A stretch of 6,309 nucleotides of DNA from Methanobacterium sp. PtaU1.Bin097 (GTDB taxonomy: Archaea; Methanobacteriota; Methanobacteria; Methanobacteriales; Methanobacteriaceae), in the NCBI GenBank assembly GCA_002067325.1, contig MVQY01000122.1, positions 1 through 6,309 on the forward strand, read 5' to 3'. Shown here one piece after another: positions 1-5,115 of the stretch. The notes beneath the pieces are model-generated. The model worked only from the letters and a program-made list of their open reading frames with translations, ran no database searches and was not told the DNA's origin. Both the position numbers and the translations under genes were made by a program. Position 1 is the stretch's first letter. Each line of letters begins with the position of its first letter.

Positions 1-366
1 GATGAACCCACCAGCGGTCTCGATCCCAAAGGAGCTTTCCAAATAATGAGATTGCTCTGCAAACTCAACAGAGAGGGCATCACAATTATTATAGCCACCC
101 ACGACGTGGACATAGTTCCCATCTACGCCCATGAAGTATACGTTATTAGTGAAGGAGAGATCCTTAAAAAAGGAACACCCAAAGAGGTATTTGAAGACAA
201 AGAATTAATAAGAAAGGCTAATTTAAGACTTCCCCATATAGCCCATCTTTTTGAGCGACTTCAAGATGAAGATCAAATATCTTTCGGAAAATCGTATCCC
301 CTCACCATAAGTGAAGCCAAAAAAAGAATAGTTGAGAAAACCAGGGATAATAAAAAGTTTAATTGA
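1..366 (+). CDS. cbiO: Cobalt/nickel ECF transporter ATPase, CbiO family (5'-truncated by window edge)
   Basis: This is the C-terminal 121 residues of an ABC ATPase, read in frame from base 1 to a TGA stop. The first visible residues, DEPTSGLDPKG, are the end of Walker B with the catalytic Glu, plus the D-loop. The H-loop histidine follows in ATHDVD (about residue 34 of the fragment). Walker A, Q-loop and LSGGQ lie left of the window. The tail (ISEGEILKKGTP, ANLRLPHIAHL, YPLTISEAKKRI) matches the complete CbiO protein at 1375-2220 at roughly two thirds of positions by eye, so the two are paralogues. In ECF transporters such ATPases work in the cytoplasm and power CbiM/CbiQ-type membrane subunits that import Co2+ or Ni2+. 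The metal cannot be told from the ATPase. Codon choice is more AT-rich here than in the downstream paralogue, so the duplication is not recent. CbiO family is confident; the substrate is inference. Confidence 0.9.
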   Translation, partial: DEPTSGLDPKGAFQIMRLLCKLNREGITIIIATHDVDIVPIYAHEVYVISEGEILKKGTPKEVFEDKELIRKANLRLPHIAHLFERLQDEDQISFGKSYPLTISEAKKRIVEKTRDNKKFN

Positions 367-430
367 CTGAATAAATATCCAAGTCCTAATTTTGTGATTT
401 TATGGTATGGATGATATTTCAGTGGCCATG

Positions 431-439
431 AGTATTACT
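431..439 (+). promoter_or_regulatory. Candidate operator half 1, AGTATTACT palindrome
   Basis: AGTA-T-TACT is a 9-base odd palindrome. It lies directly upstream of the TATA-like block at 443-454 in repeat copy 1. A related element, GTAATAC, follows at 465-471, so GTATTA and TAATAC form an inverted pair with a 28-base spacer. This resembles the inverted-repeat layout of metal-responsive repressor sites such as those of NikR, but the spacing differs from the E. coli NikR box, and the assignment to any regulator is inference. Confidence 0.4.
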
Positions 440-522
440 GGCTATATAAATAAATTAGAAAAAGGTAATACTGAAAAATTTATTCCAAGTTTACAAGATG
501 GTTGATATTTTCAGCGATGTTG

Positions 523-546
523 AGTATTACTGCATTTATAAATAAA
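523..546 (+). promoter_or_regulatory. Candidate promoter of the NicO gene: AGTATTACT box plus TATA element
   Basis: The same AGTATTACT palindrome recurs at 523-531 and is followed at once by TTTATAAATAAA (535-546), a good archaeal TATA-like element. Initiation about 25 bp downstream would fall near 565-570, giving a short leader that still contains the ribosome binding site at 572-577. A protein bound to the palindrome would cover the BRE region where TFB contacts DNA, so repression is the simplest reading. The promoter is inferred from position and composition only. Confidence 0.5.
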
Positions 547-571
547 CGGAAAAAAGTATTAAAAATATTTT

Positions 572-577
572 AAGGAG
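572..577 (+). promoter_or_regulatory. Ribosome binding site of the NicO gene
   Basis: AAGGAG ends 9 bases before the ATG at 587. It supports this start over the later in-frame ATGs, the first of which would lie beyond the conserved first helix and the HAFEPGHGK motif. Confidence 0.8.
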
Positions 578-586
578 ATGGTTTAA

Positions 587-1279
587 ATGGATATCGCATT
601 CGGAGGAATAACAGCTATTACATCAGGAGTTAATTGGCTGTTTATAGTTTCTGCATTTGTACTCGGTGCATTGCATGCATTCGAACCGGGCCATGGGAAA
701 TCAGTCATGGCAGTGTTCGTCATGGGTACCGATGCTACTGTGAAAGATGCTACATTACTGGGACTTACCGTGGTCTTCTCCCATGTGATCGTTGTCATCC
801 TGCTTGGAGTTGCCTCCATATTCCTCTTAGAGGCGTTGAACGTGGATACAACCCACGATGTCATGAGCGTAATAGGGGGAATCATACTAATAGTGGTTGG
901 TATTTGGATAATCAGAAAATTCTATCATCCTTATCAACATCACAAACACCACATAGACACAACGAAAGGTGTGGTTGCAATCGGATTGTCCACAGGTTTA
1001 ATACCCTGTCCTGCAGCCCTGGCCGTTCTCCTCTTCAGTATCGGGAACAACCAGATCTACAGCGGCCTCACCTACGTTCTGGTTTTCAGTGCTGGTCTGG
1101 CCATAGCCATAACTCTTCTTTCAGTGTTTTTTGTTAAGGGAAGAGGATTCATCCAGGGTTATCTAACGAGCAAAACCGTGAATAAAATTCCACTGGTAAG
1201 TGGGGCTATCATAATTATAATAGGATTGATTACATTGTTACATCCCATAATTGAATATATAACCAACCTACATCTATAA
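587..1279 (+). CDS. NicO/RcnA-type nickel/cobalt membrane transporter
   Basis: This 230-residue integral membrane protein has about six hydrophobic segments (roughly residues 16-32, 57-82, 92-110, 128-150, 158-184 and 202-222). Two family hallmarks are visible: HAFEPGHGK at 30-38 in the first helical hairpin, and GLIPCPAAL at 137-145. A further His sits in the third segment (VFSHVIVV, His66). The central hydrophilic loop is His-rich (HPYQHHKHH, 114-122), a likely metal-binding patch. These features match the NicO superfamily, which contains the E. coli Ni/Co exporter RcnA and some uptake transporters, and is related to TauE-like proteins. Direction of transport cannot be read from the sequence. 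Placement between two CbiO ATPases supports a role in Ni/Co homeostasis; the cell needs Ni for F430, hydrogenases and CO dehydrogenase, and Co for corrinoids. The duplicated operator-like region upstream suggests its own regulated promoter. Family is confident; export versus import is open. Confidence 0.88.
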   Translation: MDIAFGGITAITSGVNWLFIVSAFVLGALHAFEPGHGKSVMAVFVMGTDATVKDATLLGLTVVFSHVIVVILLGVASIFLLEALNVDTTHDVMSVIGGIILIVVGIWIIRKFYHPYQHHKHHIDTTKGVVAIGLSTGLIPCPAALAVLLFSIGNNQIYSGLTYVLVFSAGLAIAITLLSVFFVKGRGFIQGYLTSKTVNKIPLVSGAIIIIIGLITLLHPIIEYITNLHL

Positions 1280-1321
1280 GATATCAGCATTCAAAAATAT
1301 TATCCATAAATTAAATTCGTT

Positions 1322-1349
1322 AGATTCAATTTCAAAAAAAATTTAATCT
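1322..1349 (+). promoter_or_regulatory. AT-rich inverted repeat in the leader of the second cbiO
   Basis: AGATTCAATTT (1322-1332) and AAATTTAATCT (1339-1349) are inverted, pair with one mismatch over 11 bases, and enclose a 6-base loop, CAAAAA. The repeat ends 25 bases before the cbiO ATG and 13 bases before its ribosome binding site. It could be an operator, a weak RNA hairpin in the leader, or a weak terminator for the NicO gene. No GC-rich stem or long T-run supports the last option strongly. Confidence 0.4.
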
Positions 1350-1374
1350 CAAATTATCCATCAAAGGTGAATCA

Positions 1375-2220
1375 ATGAATGTAATAGAAACTAAAGATAT
1401 CAGTTACAGTTATCCAGACGGTACTCTCGCCCTGAAAGATGTGGAATTCAACGCAGCTAAGGGTAAAATAATCGCCCTTCTAGGACCTAACGGGGCGGGT
1501 AAATCCACACTATTTCTACATTTCAATGGAATTTTAAAACCCAATAAAGGAACAGTCCGGGTAAACGGAGAGCCGCTCAAGTATGATAAGGCAGGACTGA
1601 TGAAGGTCCGCCAGAAGGTGGGCATAGTATTCCAGAACCCTGATGATCAGTTGTTTGCACCCACCGTAATGGAGGACGTGGCCTTCGGACCCATGAACAT
1701 TGGTTTACCTGATGAAGAGGTTGAAGAGAGGGTTAAAGAATCCCTGGAAAGAGTCGGTATGAAGGGAATGGAGAACAAAGCACCCCACCACCTGAGCGGG
1801 GGTCAAAAAAAGCGAGTGGCCATCGCCGGTATCCTGGCCATGCGTCCGGAGATAATGGTCCTAGACGAGCCTACATCTGGTCTGGATCCTAAGGGCGCAT
1901 CGCAGATCATGCATCTACTCTATAATCTGAACCAGGAAGGTATGACCATCGTCATCTCCACCCATGATGTCGACCTGGTACCCTTATATGCCTATAACGT
2001 GTACATCATTAGTGAAGGGAAAATCATCAAAGAAGGAAGTCCCCTGGAGGTCTTCGAGGATGTGGAAACCATACGTGGGGCTAACCTAAGACTACCCCGT
2101 ATAGCCCACCTCATGGAGATACTGGGAAAGGAGGATAAACTACCCTTCGATAAACCCTATCCCCTAACCATCGGTGAAGCGAGGAGAAGGATCCTCAAGG
2201 AATTCGATGTGAAAGGGTAA
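1375..2220 (+). CDS. cbiO: Cobalt/nickel ECF transporter ATP-binding protein, CbiO family (complete)
   Basis: This 281-residue ABC ATPase has all motifs in order: Walker A GPNGAGKST (37-45), Q-loop VFQNPDDQLF with Gln87, signature LSGGQ (140-144), Walker B IMVLDE (160-165), D-loop SGLDP and H-loop His197. The NPDDQLF Q-loop and the C-terminal extension (ISEGKIIKEG, NLRLPRIAHL, YPLTIGEARRRI) are typical of CbiO/EcfA-type ATPases of energy-coupling factor transporters, which hydrolyse ATP in the cytoplasm to drive metal uptake through CbiM/CbiQ-type subunits. The ATG is preceded by AAAGGTGA (1363-1370) at a suitable distance. It is a close paralogue of the partial ATPase at 1-366. No T component or S component gene is adjacent on this side, because the next gene is convergent and unrelated. 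It may therefore share the membrane subunits of the upstream system, form an ATPase heterodimer with the first CbiO, or be a surplus copy. Family is sure; substrate and partners are inference. Confidence 0.95.
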   Translation: MNVIETKDISYSYPDGTLALKDVEFNAAKGKIIALLGPNGAGKSTLFLHFNGILKPNKGTVRVNGEPLKYDKAGLMKVRQKVGIVFQNPDDQLFAPTVMEDVAFGPMNIGLPDEEVEERVKESLERVGMKGMENKAPHHLSGGQKKRVAIAGILAMRPEIMVLDEPTSGLDPKGASQIMHLLYNLNQEGMTIVISTHDVDLVPLYAYNVYIISEGKIIKEGSPLEVFEDVETIRGANLRLPRIAHLMEILGKEDKLPFDKPYPLTIGEARRRILKEFDVKG

Positions 2221-2245
2221 AATGAACTCTCACTTTATTGAAGAA

Positions 2246-2632
2246 CTACTCCATAACCCTTATAGCCCTGGTGGGACAGGAATTGGTGCAGAAGCTGCAG
2301 CCAATGCACTTCAGGTCATCTACTTCTACTGTCCAGTCTTCAGCTGGTTTAATTGCTTCCACCGGGCATAGTGAAATACACGCACCACAATCTATACATT
2401 TTTCTTCGTCTTTTTTAACCACTTTATTTATGGGGTTGAGGTGGATTCCCTCTTTCTCCATGAATTCTACGGCCTGTTTCTGCTGGGTTCCGCTGATTTC
2501 AATGAGCATTTTACCTCCTTTGGGGGTTATATCTGCCCGTAGGATGTTAAAAGTGATATCGTAGTTTTTCACCAGATTGGATATGATCGCTTTATTTACT
2601 ATGCTTGGAGAAAATGTGAGCCATGCTTTCAT
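2246..2632 (-). CDS. NIL-domain ferredoxin, partner of L-aspartate semialdehyde sulfurtransferase
   Basis: The 128-residue protein has an N-terminal NIL domain (about residues 1-70; a small alpha/beta fold also found at the C-terminus of methionine ABC importer ATPases). Two 4Fe-4S ferredoxin motifs follow: CIDCGACISLCP (Cys79, 82, 85, 89) and CIGCSFCTNSCP (Cys109, 112, 115, 119). All eight ligands are present. It corresponds to the Methanosarcina MA1822 type, which works with the DUF39/CBS protein (MA1821 type) to form homocysteine from aspartate semialdehyde and sulfide; the clusters are thought to deliver electrons. It starts only 2 nt after the stop of that partner gene, and its GGTGAT ribosome binding site lies inside the partner's last codons, so the two are translationally coupled. 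Its end faces the end of cbiO with 25 bases between. Function is by family assignment and operon context. Confidence 0.93.
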   Translation of the reverse strand: MKAWLTFSPSIVNKAIISNLVKNYDITFNILRADITPKGGKMLIEISGTQQKQAVEFMEKEGIHLNPINKVVKKDEEKCIDCGACISLCPVEAIKPAEDWTVEVDDLKCIGCSFCTNSCPTRAIRVME

Positions 2633-2634
2633 CT

Positions 2635-4173
2635 TTAATCACCACCTATCAGTCTGGAAATATCCTCTGCTGTGACCATTCCCTTCACCCGGTTGTCACT
2701 ATCTATTACAGGTAGGCCTGAGATCTTATTTTTATCTATTCTCCGGGCGATAACATCCACTGGTTCTTCCTCCCGGGCTATGATCACCTTTTTGGTCATG
2801 ACATCCGTCAGTTTATTTTTACCATGGGCCACGGCGTTGGCTACGTCCCAGGAAGTCACGATGCCCAGGAGTTTATTTCCCTCATCTACAACCGGTAAAT
2901 GGTTTATGCTGTTTTGCACCATTCTCCTGGCCACTTCACTGATGGCATCCGTTGGATGGGCTAGTATCAGGGCTTCTCCCTTTAAATCCTTGACCAGTAT
3001 ACGTGGTTTCTGGATCTCCAGTGGCTTAACAGTTCGGCCCTTATTGGGCAGTTTCTCCACCGGGATAGTTAAAAGGAATTCTCCCTTATCTATCCATTCT
3101 TTGAGCTTCAGGGCTATCTCTAATGCCTTTTTCTGGCTGGATAATGGTGAAGTCGGTACTTCCACCCCGTTTAATTCAATTACTCCGCTTTTAAGTTCAT
3201 GGTAGTTTGCTTCCCTTACTATGGGTTTGCTTCTTCGGGGCACGCCATAGTCTACTATGCGGCAGGTGATTTCCTCATCACTGATGGCAGTTCTCTGGGC
3301 TAACTCTTCATTGAGTATGGGTATGGGTATTCCTGCTCCTACGTAGAGTGTGGATCCGTACTTGGGCATGGTCGCTCCCCGGACATAGTCGGAGTGCATC
3401 TCCTTCATGTTTCCCTTAAGCATCAGCGTCCCGGCAGTTGAAACCGGCACCCCATTTCTTCTTTCCACTTCAGTGGCGAACTGGGTTCCTTCCCCTATGA
3501 TGTAGCCCTGGGTTCCGCAGAGGAATATTCTACTACCGGTGCCTATGGTCTGGAAGTAGGGGTCGTTTAGTAGTGGGCTGAGTTCCCCGGCGCTGGAGTA
3601 GCTTACATTGCCCATATTCGGTAGTAAGGTGCCCATGTAAGTGTACAGTGTTTCATCGGTGGAGTTGGTTGCCGAGGAATAGTTCTGGTAGCAGTTACGT
3701 GGATTGACCATGATTGCTTCGTTTATACTTTCCAGTGTTATCTGGGTTTTTATCTCGGTTAGGGGGTAGCAATCGGTACCGTATGCTTCTGCAACGAGTT
3801 CAATCTCATTGCCCCGAATAAGGTCCTCTATTACATGGGATCCACCGTATTCTAAGCCAATATCCGGGTTACGGTTGGGCTGGGTCGCACCCAAGTAAGC
3901 ATCTACAGCGGCCAGTCCTGAATAGGCTTCCACTCCATTTAAGTATGTGCGGGACATTTTTATGGGCGGATCGCTGTGGCCGAAGTTGAGGAATGCTCCT
4001 GAGGAGCACATAGCGCCGAATGTTCCGGTTGTTACCACGTCAATTTCTTCTGCGGCCTGTTTTGCACCATTTTCCCTTACTATGGCTGTCATCTCGGCGG
4101 CGGTCACCACCACTGCATCTCCATCCTTGATCCTTTGGTTTATTTCACGAACAGTTTTCATAATATCCCACAT
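2635..4173 (-). CDS. L-aspartate semialdehyde sulfurtransferase (DUF39/HcyBio with two CBS domains)
   Basis: This 512-residue cytoplasmic protein has a DUF39/HcyBio catalytic region (about residues 6-380; MKTVREINQRIKDGDAVVV, FGAMCSSGAF, LEYGGSHVIEDL, GTGSRIFLCGTQGY) and two CBS domains at about 393-449 and 455-511. Cys56 and Cys135 sit in well-conserved-looking contexts (MCSSGAF, TDCYP) and are the best candidates for the cysteines that carry sulfur. In methanogens this family replaces the O-acylhomoserine route: it adds sulfide to aspartate semialdehyde and, with electrons from its ferredoxin partner, yields homocysteine for methionine synthesis (studied as MA1821 of Methanosarcina). The CBS pair may sense adenosyl compounds such as SAM or ATP; this is inference. 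Met5 (codon 4161-4159) is an alternative start, since MKTVREIN is the usual-looking N-terminus of the family and neither ATG has a strong ribosome binding site. The gene leads a two-gene operon with the NIL-ferredoxin. Confidence 0.93.
   Translation of the reverse strand: MWDIMKTVREINQRIKDGDAVVVTAAEMTAIVRENGAKQAAEEIDVVTTGTFGAMCSSGAFLNFGHSDPPIKMSRTYLNGVEAYSGLAAVDAYLGATQPNRNPDIGLEYGGSHVIEDLIRGNEIELVAEAYGTDCYPLTEIKTQITLESINEAIMVNPRNCYQNYSSATNSTDETLYTYMGTLLPNMGNVSYSSAGELSPLLNDPYFQTIGTGSRIFLCGTQGYIIGEGTQFATEVERRNGVPVSTAGTLMLKGNMKEMHSDYVRGATMPKYGSTLYVGAGIPIPILNEELAQRTAISDEEITCRIVDYGVPRRSKPIVREANYHELKSGVIELNGVEVPTSPLSSQKKALEIALKLKEWIDKGEFLLTIPVEKLPNKGRTVKPLEIQKPRILVKDLKGEALILAHPTDAISEVARRMVQNSINHLPVVDEGNKLLGIVTSWDVANAVAHGKNKLTDVMTKKVIIAREEEPVDVIARRIDKNKISGLPVIDSDNRVKGMVTAEDISRLIGGD
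2638..2643 (-). promoter_or_regulatory. Ribosome binding site of the NIL-ferredoxin gene inside the preceding gene
   Basis: On the minus strand GGTGAT forms the last two sense codons (Gly-Asp) of the DUF39/CBS gene. Five bases, which include its TAA stop, separate it from the ATG at 2632-2630. This fixes the start and couples translation of the two subunits. Confidence 0.8.
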
Positions 4174-4212
4174 CCGGCCCTTAATCTATTACTCTTTTAC
4201 TTAATTAATGGA

Positions 4213-4219
4213 CTATAAA
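4213..4219 (-). promoter_or_regulatory. Candidate TATA box for the homocysteine operon (proximal)
   Basis: On the minus strand TTTATAG lies about 40-46 bases before the ATG at 4173, placing a start site near 4190 and a leader of about 17-30 nt. A second candidate, TTATATC at 4256-4262, would give a leader of about 60 nt and sits next to the palindrome at 4273-4286. The sequence alone does not decide between them. Confidence 0.4.
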
Positions 4220-4272
4220 CTTAATGATAAGGTTTTAGATGTGGGTCGTTGGTAAGATATAAGGAACTCTAG

Positions 4273-4286
4273 TTAACAATTGTTAA
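4273..4286. promoter_or_regulatory. Perfect 14-bp palindrome, candidate operator of the homocysteine operon
   Basis: TTAACAATTGTTAA is its own reverse complement over all 14 bases. On the minus strand it lies 10 bases upstream of the TATA-like TTATATC (4256-4262) and about 100 bases before the start of the DUF39/CBS gene. Perfect palindromes of this size beside an archaeal promoter are typical of sites for dimeric helix-turn-helix regulators. The surrounding DNA is AT-rich, so chance is possible, and the regulator is unknown. Confidence 0.4.
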
Positions 4287-4360
4287 TTTCTTTTATTGTA
4301 TTTTAAAAGTATGGGATTTTAAAAAAGTTAGATGATTTAAAATAAAAATAGAGACGATTT

Positions 4361-4394
4361 AAAAAAAAGTAGGGGTGGGAATCACATATTCCCC
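4361..4394 (-). terminator. Hairpin plus U-tract after the secreted-protein gene
   Basis: Just past the stop codon of the minus-strand gene, ATTCCC and GGGAAT (4377-4382 with 4388-4393) form a 6-bp stem with a 5-base loop. Eight nucleotides further along the minus strand is a run of eight T (4361-4368). U-runs suffice for termination in many archaea, and the hairpin strengthens the call. It would insulate this gene from the homocysteine operon downstream. Confidence 0.6.
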
Positions 4395-4399
4395 TTTTT

Positions 4400-4741
4400 C
4401 TATCCATTCAAGATATTGTTCAATTCATTTTTAATGTTCTGGTTCTGGAATAACAACTTCAGATTTTCCTGAACCACCGGATTCTGCAGCCACTGGTATA
4501 TTTGGGCTTGTACATCCTGCCTCTGCAACCACTGGCTTATCTCATTCTGCACATCCTGATTCTGTAACAATTGAGTTATCTGATCCGGATTCTGCATTAT
4601 CTGGTCCTTAATATCCATTAAATCCTGGTACAGTCCGGGATTTTCTTGTTGTAGCTGTTGGGCGGCACTGGAGTCCGCGGCGTAGATGGGCATGGTGCCA
4701 AGCATCACAGCCAGGATGCATATTATGGCTATTTTTTTCAT
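4400..4741 (-). CDS. Small secreted Gln/Asn-rich protein with four 13-residue repeats; function unknown
   Basis: This 113-residue protein has a clear Sec signal peptide: two Lys, a hydrophobic core (residues 4-19) and a small-residue site at IYA-AD, so cleavage is likely after Ala21 or Ala22. There is no lipobox around Cys8 and no second membrane segment, so the mature protein of about 91 residues should be released or loosely held outside the cell. Residues 59-110 are four tandem 13-residue units: LQNQDVQNEISQW, LQRQDVQAQIYQW, LQNPVVQENLKLL and FQNQNIKNELNNI. A shorter related unit (MQNPDQITQL) precedes them at 49-58. The regular Leu/Val/Ile/Trp spacing predicts amphipathic helices. The mature part has no Cys. 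Start choice is supported by GGTGAT five bases before the ATG. The NPxVQxxL style recalls STI1/DP helical repeats, but this is a resemblance by eye. I do not recognise a characterised family. Confidence 0.85.
   Translation of the reverse strand: MKKIAIICILAVMLGTMPIYAADSSAAQQLQQENPGLYQDLMDIKDQIMQNPDQITQLLQNQDVQNEISQWLQRQDVQAQIYQWLQNPVVQENLKLLFQNQNIKNELNNILNG
4412..4567 (-). repeat. Four tandem 39-bp units within the secreted-protein gene
   Basis: The units are 4529-4567, 4490-4528, 4451-4489 and 4412-4450, each coding 13 residues. The first two are also very similar at DNA level: the blocks CTGCA(A/G)CCACTGG and ACATCCTG recur at the same phase on the plus strand. The last two units are more diverged, which suggests stepwise expansion by slippage or unequal crossover. 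Confidence 0.75.
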
Positions 4742-4746
4742 TTTCT

Positions 4747-4752
4747 ATCACC
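4747..4752 (-). promoter_or_regulatory. Ribosome binding site of the secreted-protein gene
   Basis: On the minus strand GGTGAT (within GGGTGATA, 4746-4753) is followed by five bases and then the ATG at 4741. The motif and spacing match those before the NIL-ferredoxin gene, so this start is well supported. Confidence 0.8.
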
Positions 4753-5082
4753 CAAAATTCTTTTTATCTATTTTTTCCTTTTTTGTGTTTATTTTCTATT
4801 TCTGTTCTTTATTTCTATTTTTGTTGCATTTTTAGTTAAATGCATTATCACATTATAGGTTTAAGTATAAAAGTTTATGCACAAAACAGGCCCCAGAGGA
4901 TTACTTTCCAAGTTTTGGGTATTATCCACAAAGAAATAAAATATAAAATACTGGTAAGCAACTAATGGTGGAAAACATTTTTTATACTTACCATTGATTT
5001 CTTGATTTTAATCCTAAATTTTAATAATTACCACGTATAAAAATACAAGTTGTACCCTGAAAACTTGATAAAATAAATTTCA

Positions 5083-5094
5083 TTTTATATAAAA
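5083..5094 (+). promoter_or_regulatory. Candidate TATA box of tldD
   Basis: TTTTATATAAAA is an excellent archaeal TATA-like element. Initiation about 25-27 bp from its centre would fall near 5113-5116, inside or just after the Shine-Dalgarno sequence, giving an almost leaderless message. The alternative GTATAAAAATA at 5035-5045 would give a leader of about 55-60 nt that keeps the Shine-Dalgarno sequence. Confidence 0.5.
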
Positions 5095-5108
5095 AGGAAT
5101 AACACTTT

Positions 5109-5115
5109 AGGGGGA
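5109..5115 (+). promoter_or_regulatory. Shine-Dalgarno sequence of tldD preceding a non-ATG start
   Basis: AGGGGGA stands out in an A/T-only context. It is 6 bases before ATA (5122) and 9 bases before ATT (5125), both in frame with tldD. It marks the expected start although no ATG, GTG or TTG is there. Confidence 0.6.

Larger units (their letters stand above)
409..571 (+). repeat. Two imperfect direct repeats in the spacer before the NicO gene
   Basis: Copy 1 starts at 409 and copy 2 at 500, with a period of 91-92 bp. Each is about 55-70 bp long, with about three quarters of positions identical by eye over the first 56 bp. The best-conserved blocks are GATATTT(T)CAG, a 12-base block TGAGTATTACTG (429-440 and 521-532), TATAAATAAA (445-454 and 537-546), and an A-rich stretch ending in AAG. 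The spacer 367-586 has no supported gene. The arrangement of palindrome, TATA-like block and A-rich tract, repeated as a unit, looks like a duplicated promoter/operator rather than a structural repeat. Confidence 0.75.

Noticed and set aside
367..586. CRISPR-like or mobile-element repeats in the spacer
   Set aside because: There are only two copies, they diverge, and they contain promoter-like elements. There are no terminal inverted repeats, no transposase and no regular spacers.
634..1137. Long + strand open frame of 167 codons inside the NicO gene
   Set aside because: It is out of frame with a gene that has clear family motifs and a ribosome binding site. Its translation is Cys/His/Arg-rich without any domain, as expected of a shadow frame.
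2238..2564. Open frame of 108 codons on the + strand over the NIL-ferredoxin gene
   Set aside because: The opposite strand encodes eight correctly spaced cluster cysteines. The + frame is a Ser/Thr-rich shadow.
2672..3205. Open frame of 177 codons on the + strand across the DUF39/CBS gene
   Set aside because: It is antisense to the CBS-coding part, whose frame is clearly real. It has no ribosome binding site or recognisable domain.
4709..4741. Lipoprotein signal in the small secreted protein because of Cys8 in the hydrophobic stretch
   Set aside because: The residues before Cys8 are Ile-Ile, not the small residue required at -1 of a lipobox, and a normal Sec cleavage site follows at residues 19-23.
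4658..4858. Open frame of 66 codons on the + strand with a Phe/Ile-rich tail
   Set aside because: The hydrophobic tail is only the T-rich leader of the minus-strand gene read backwards. The start overlaps the signal-peptide region of a supported gene and has no ribosome binding site.
4965..4997. Ten-codon ORF in the divergent spacer
   Set aside because: There is no Shine-Dalgarno sequence, and such a short ORF is expected by chance.
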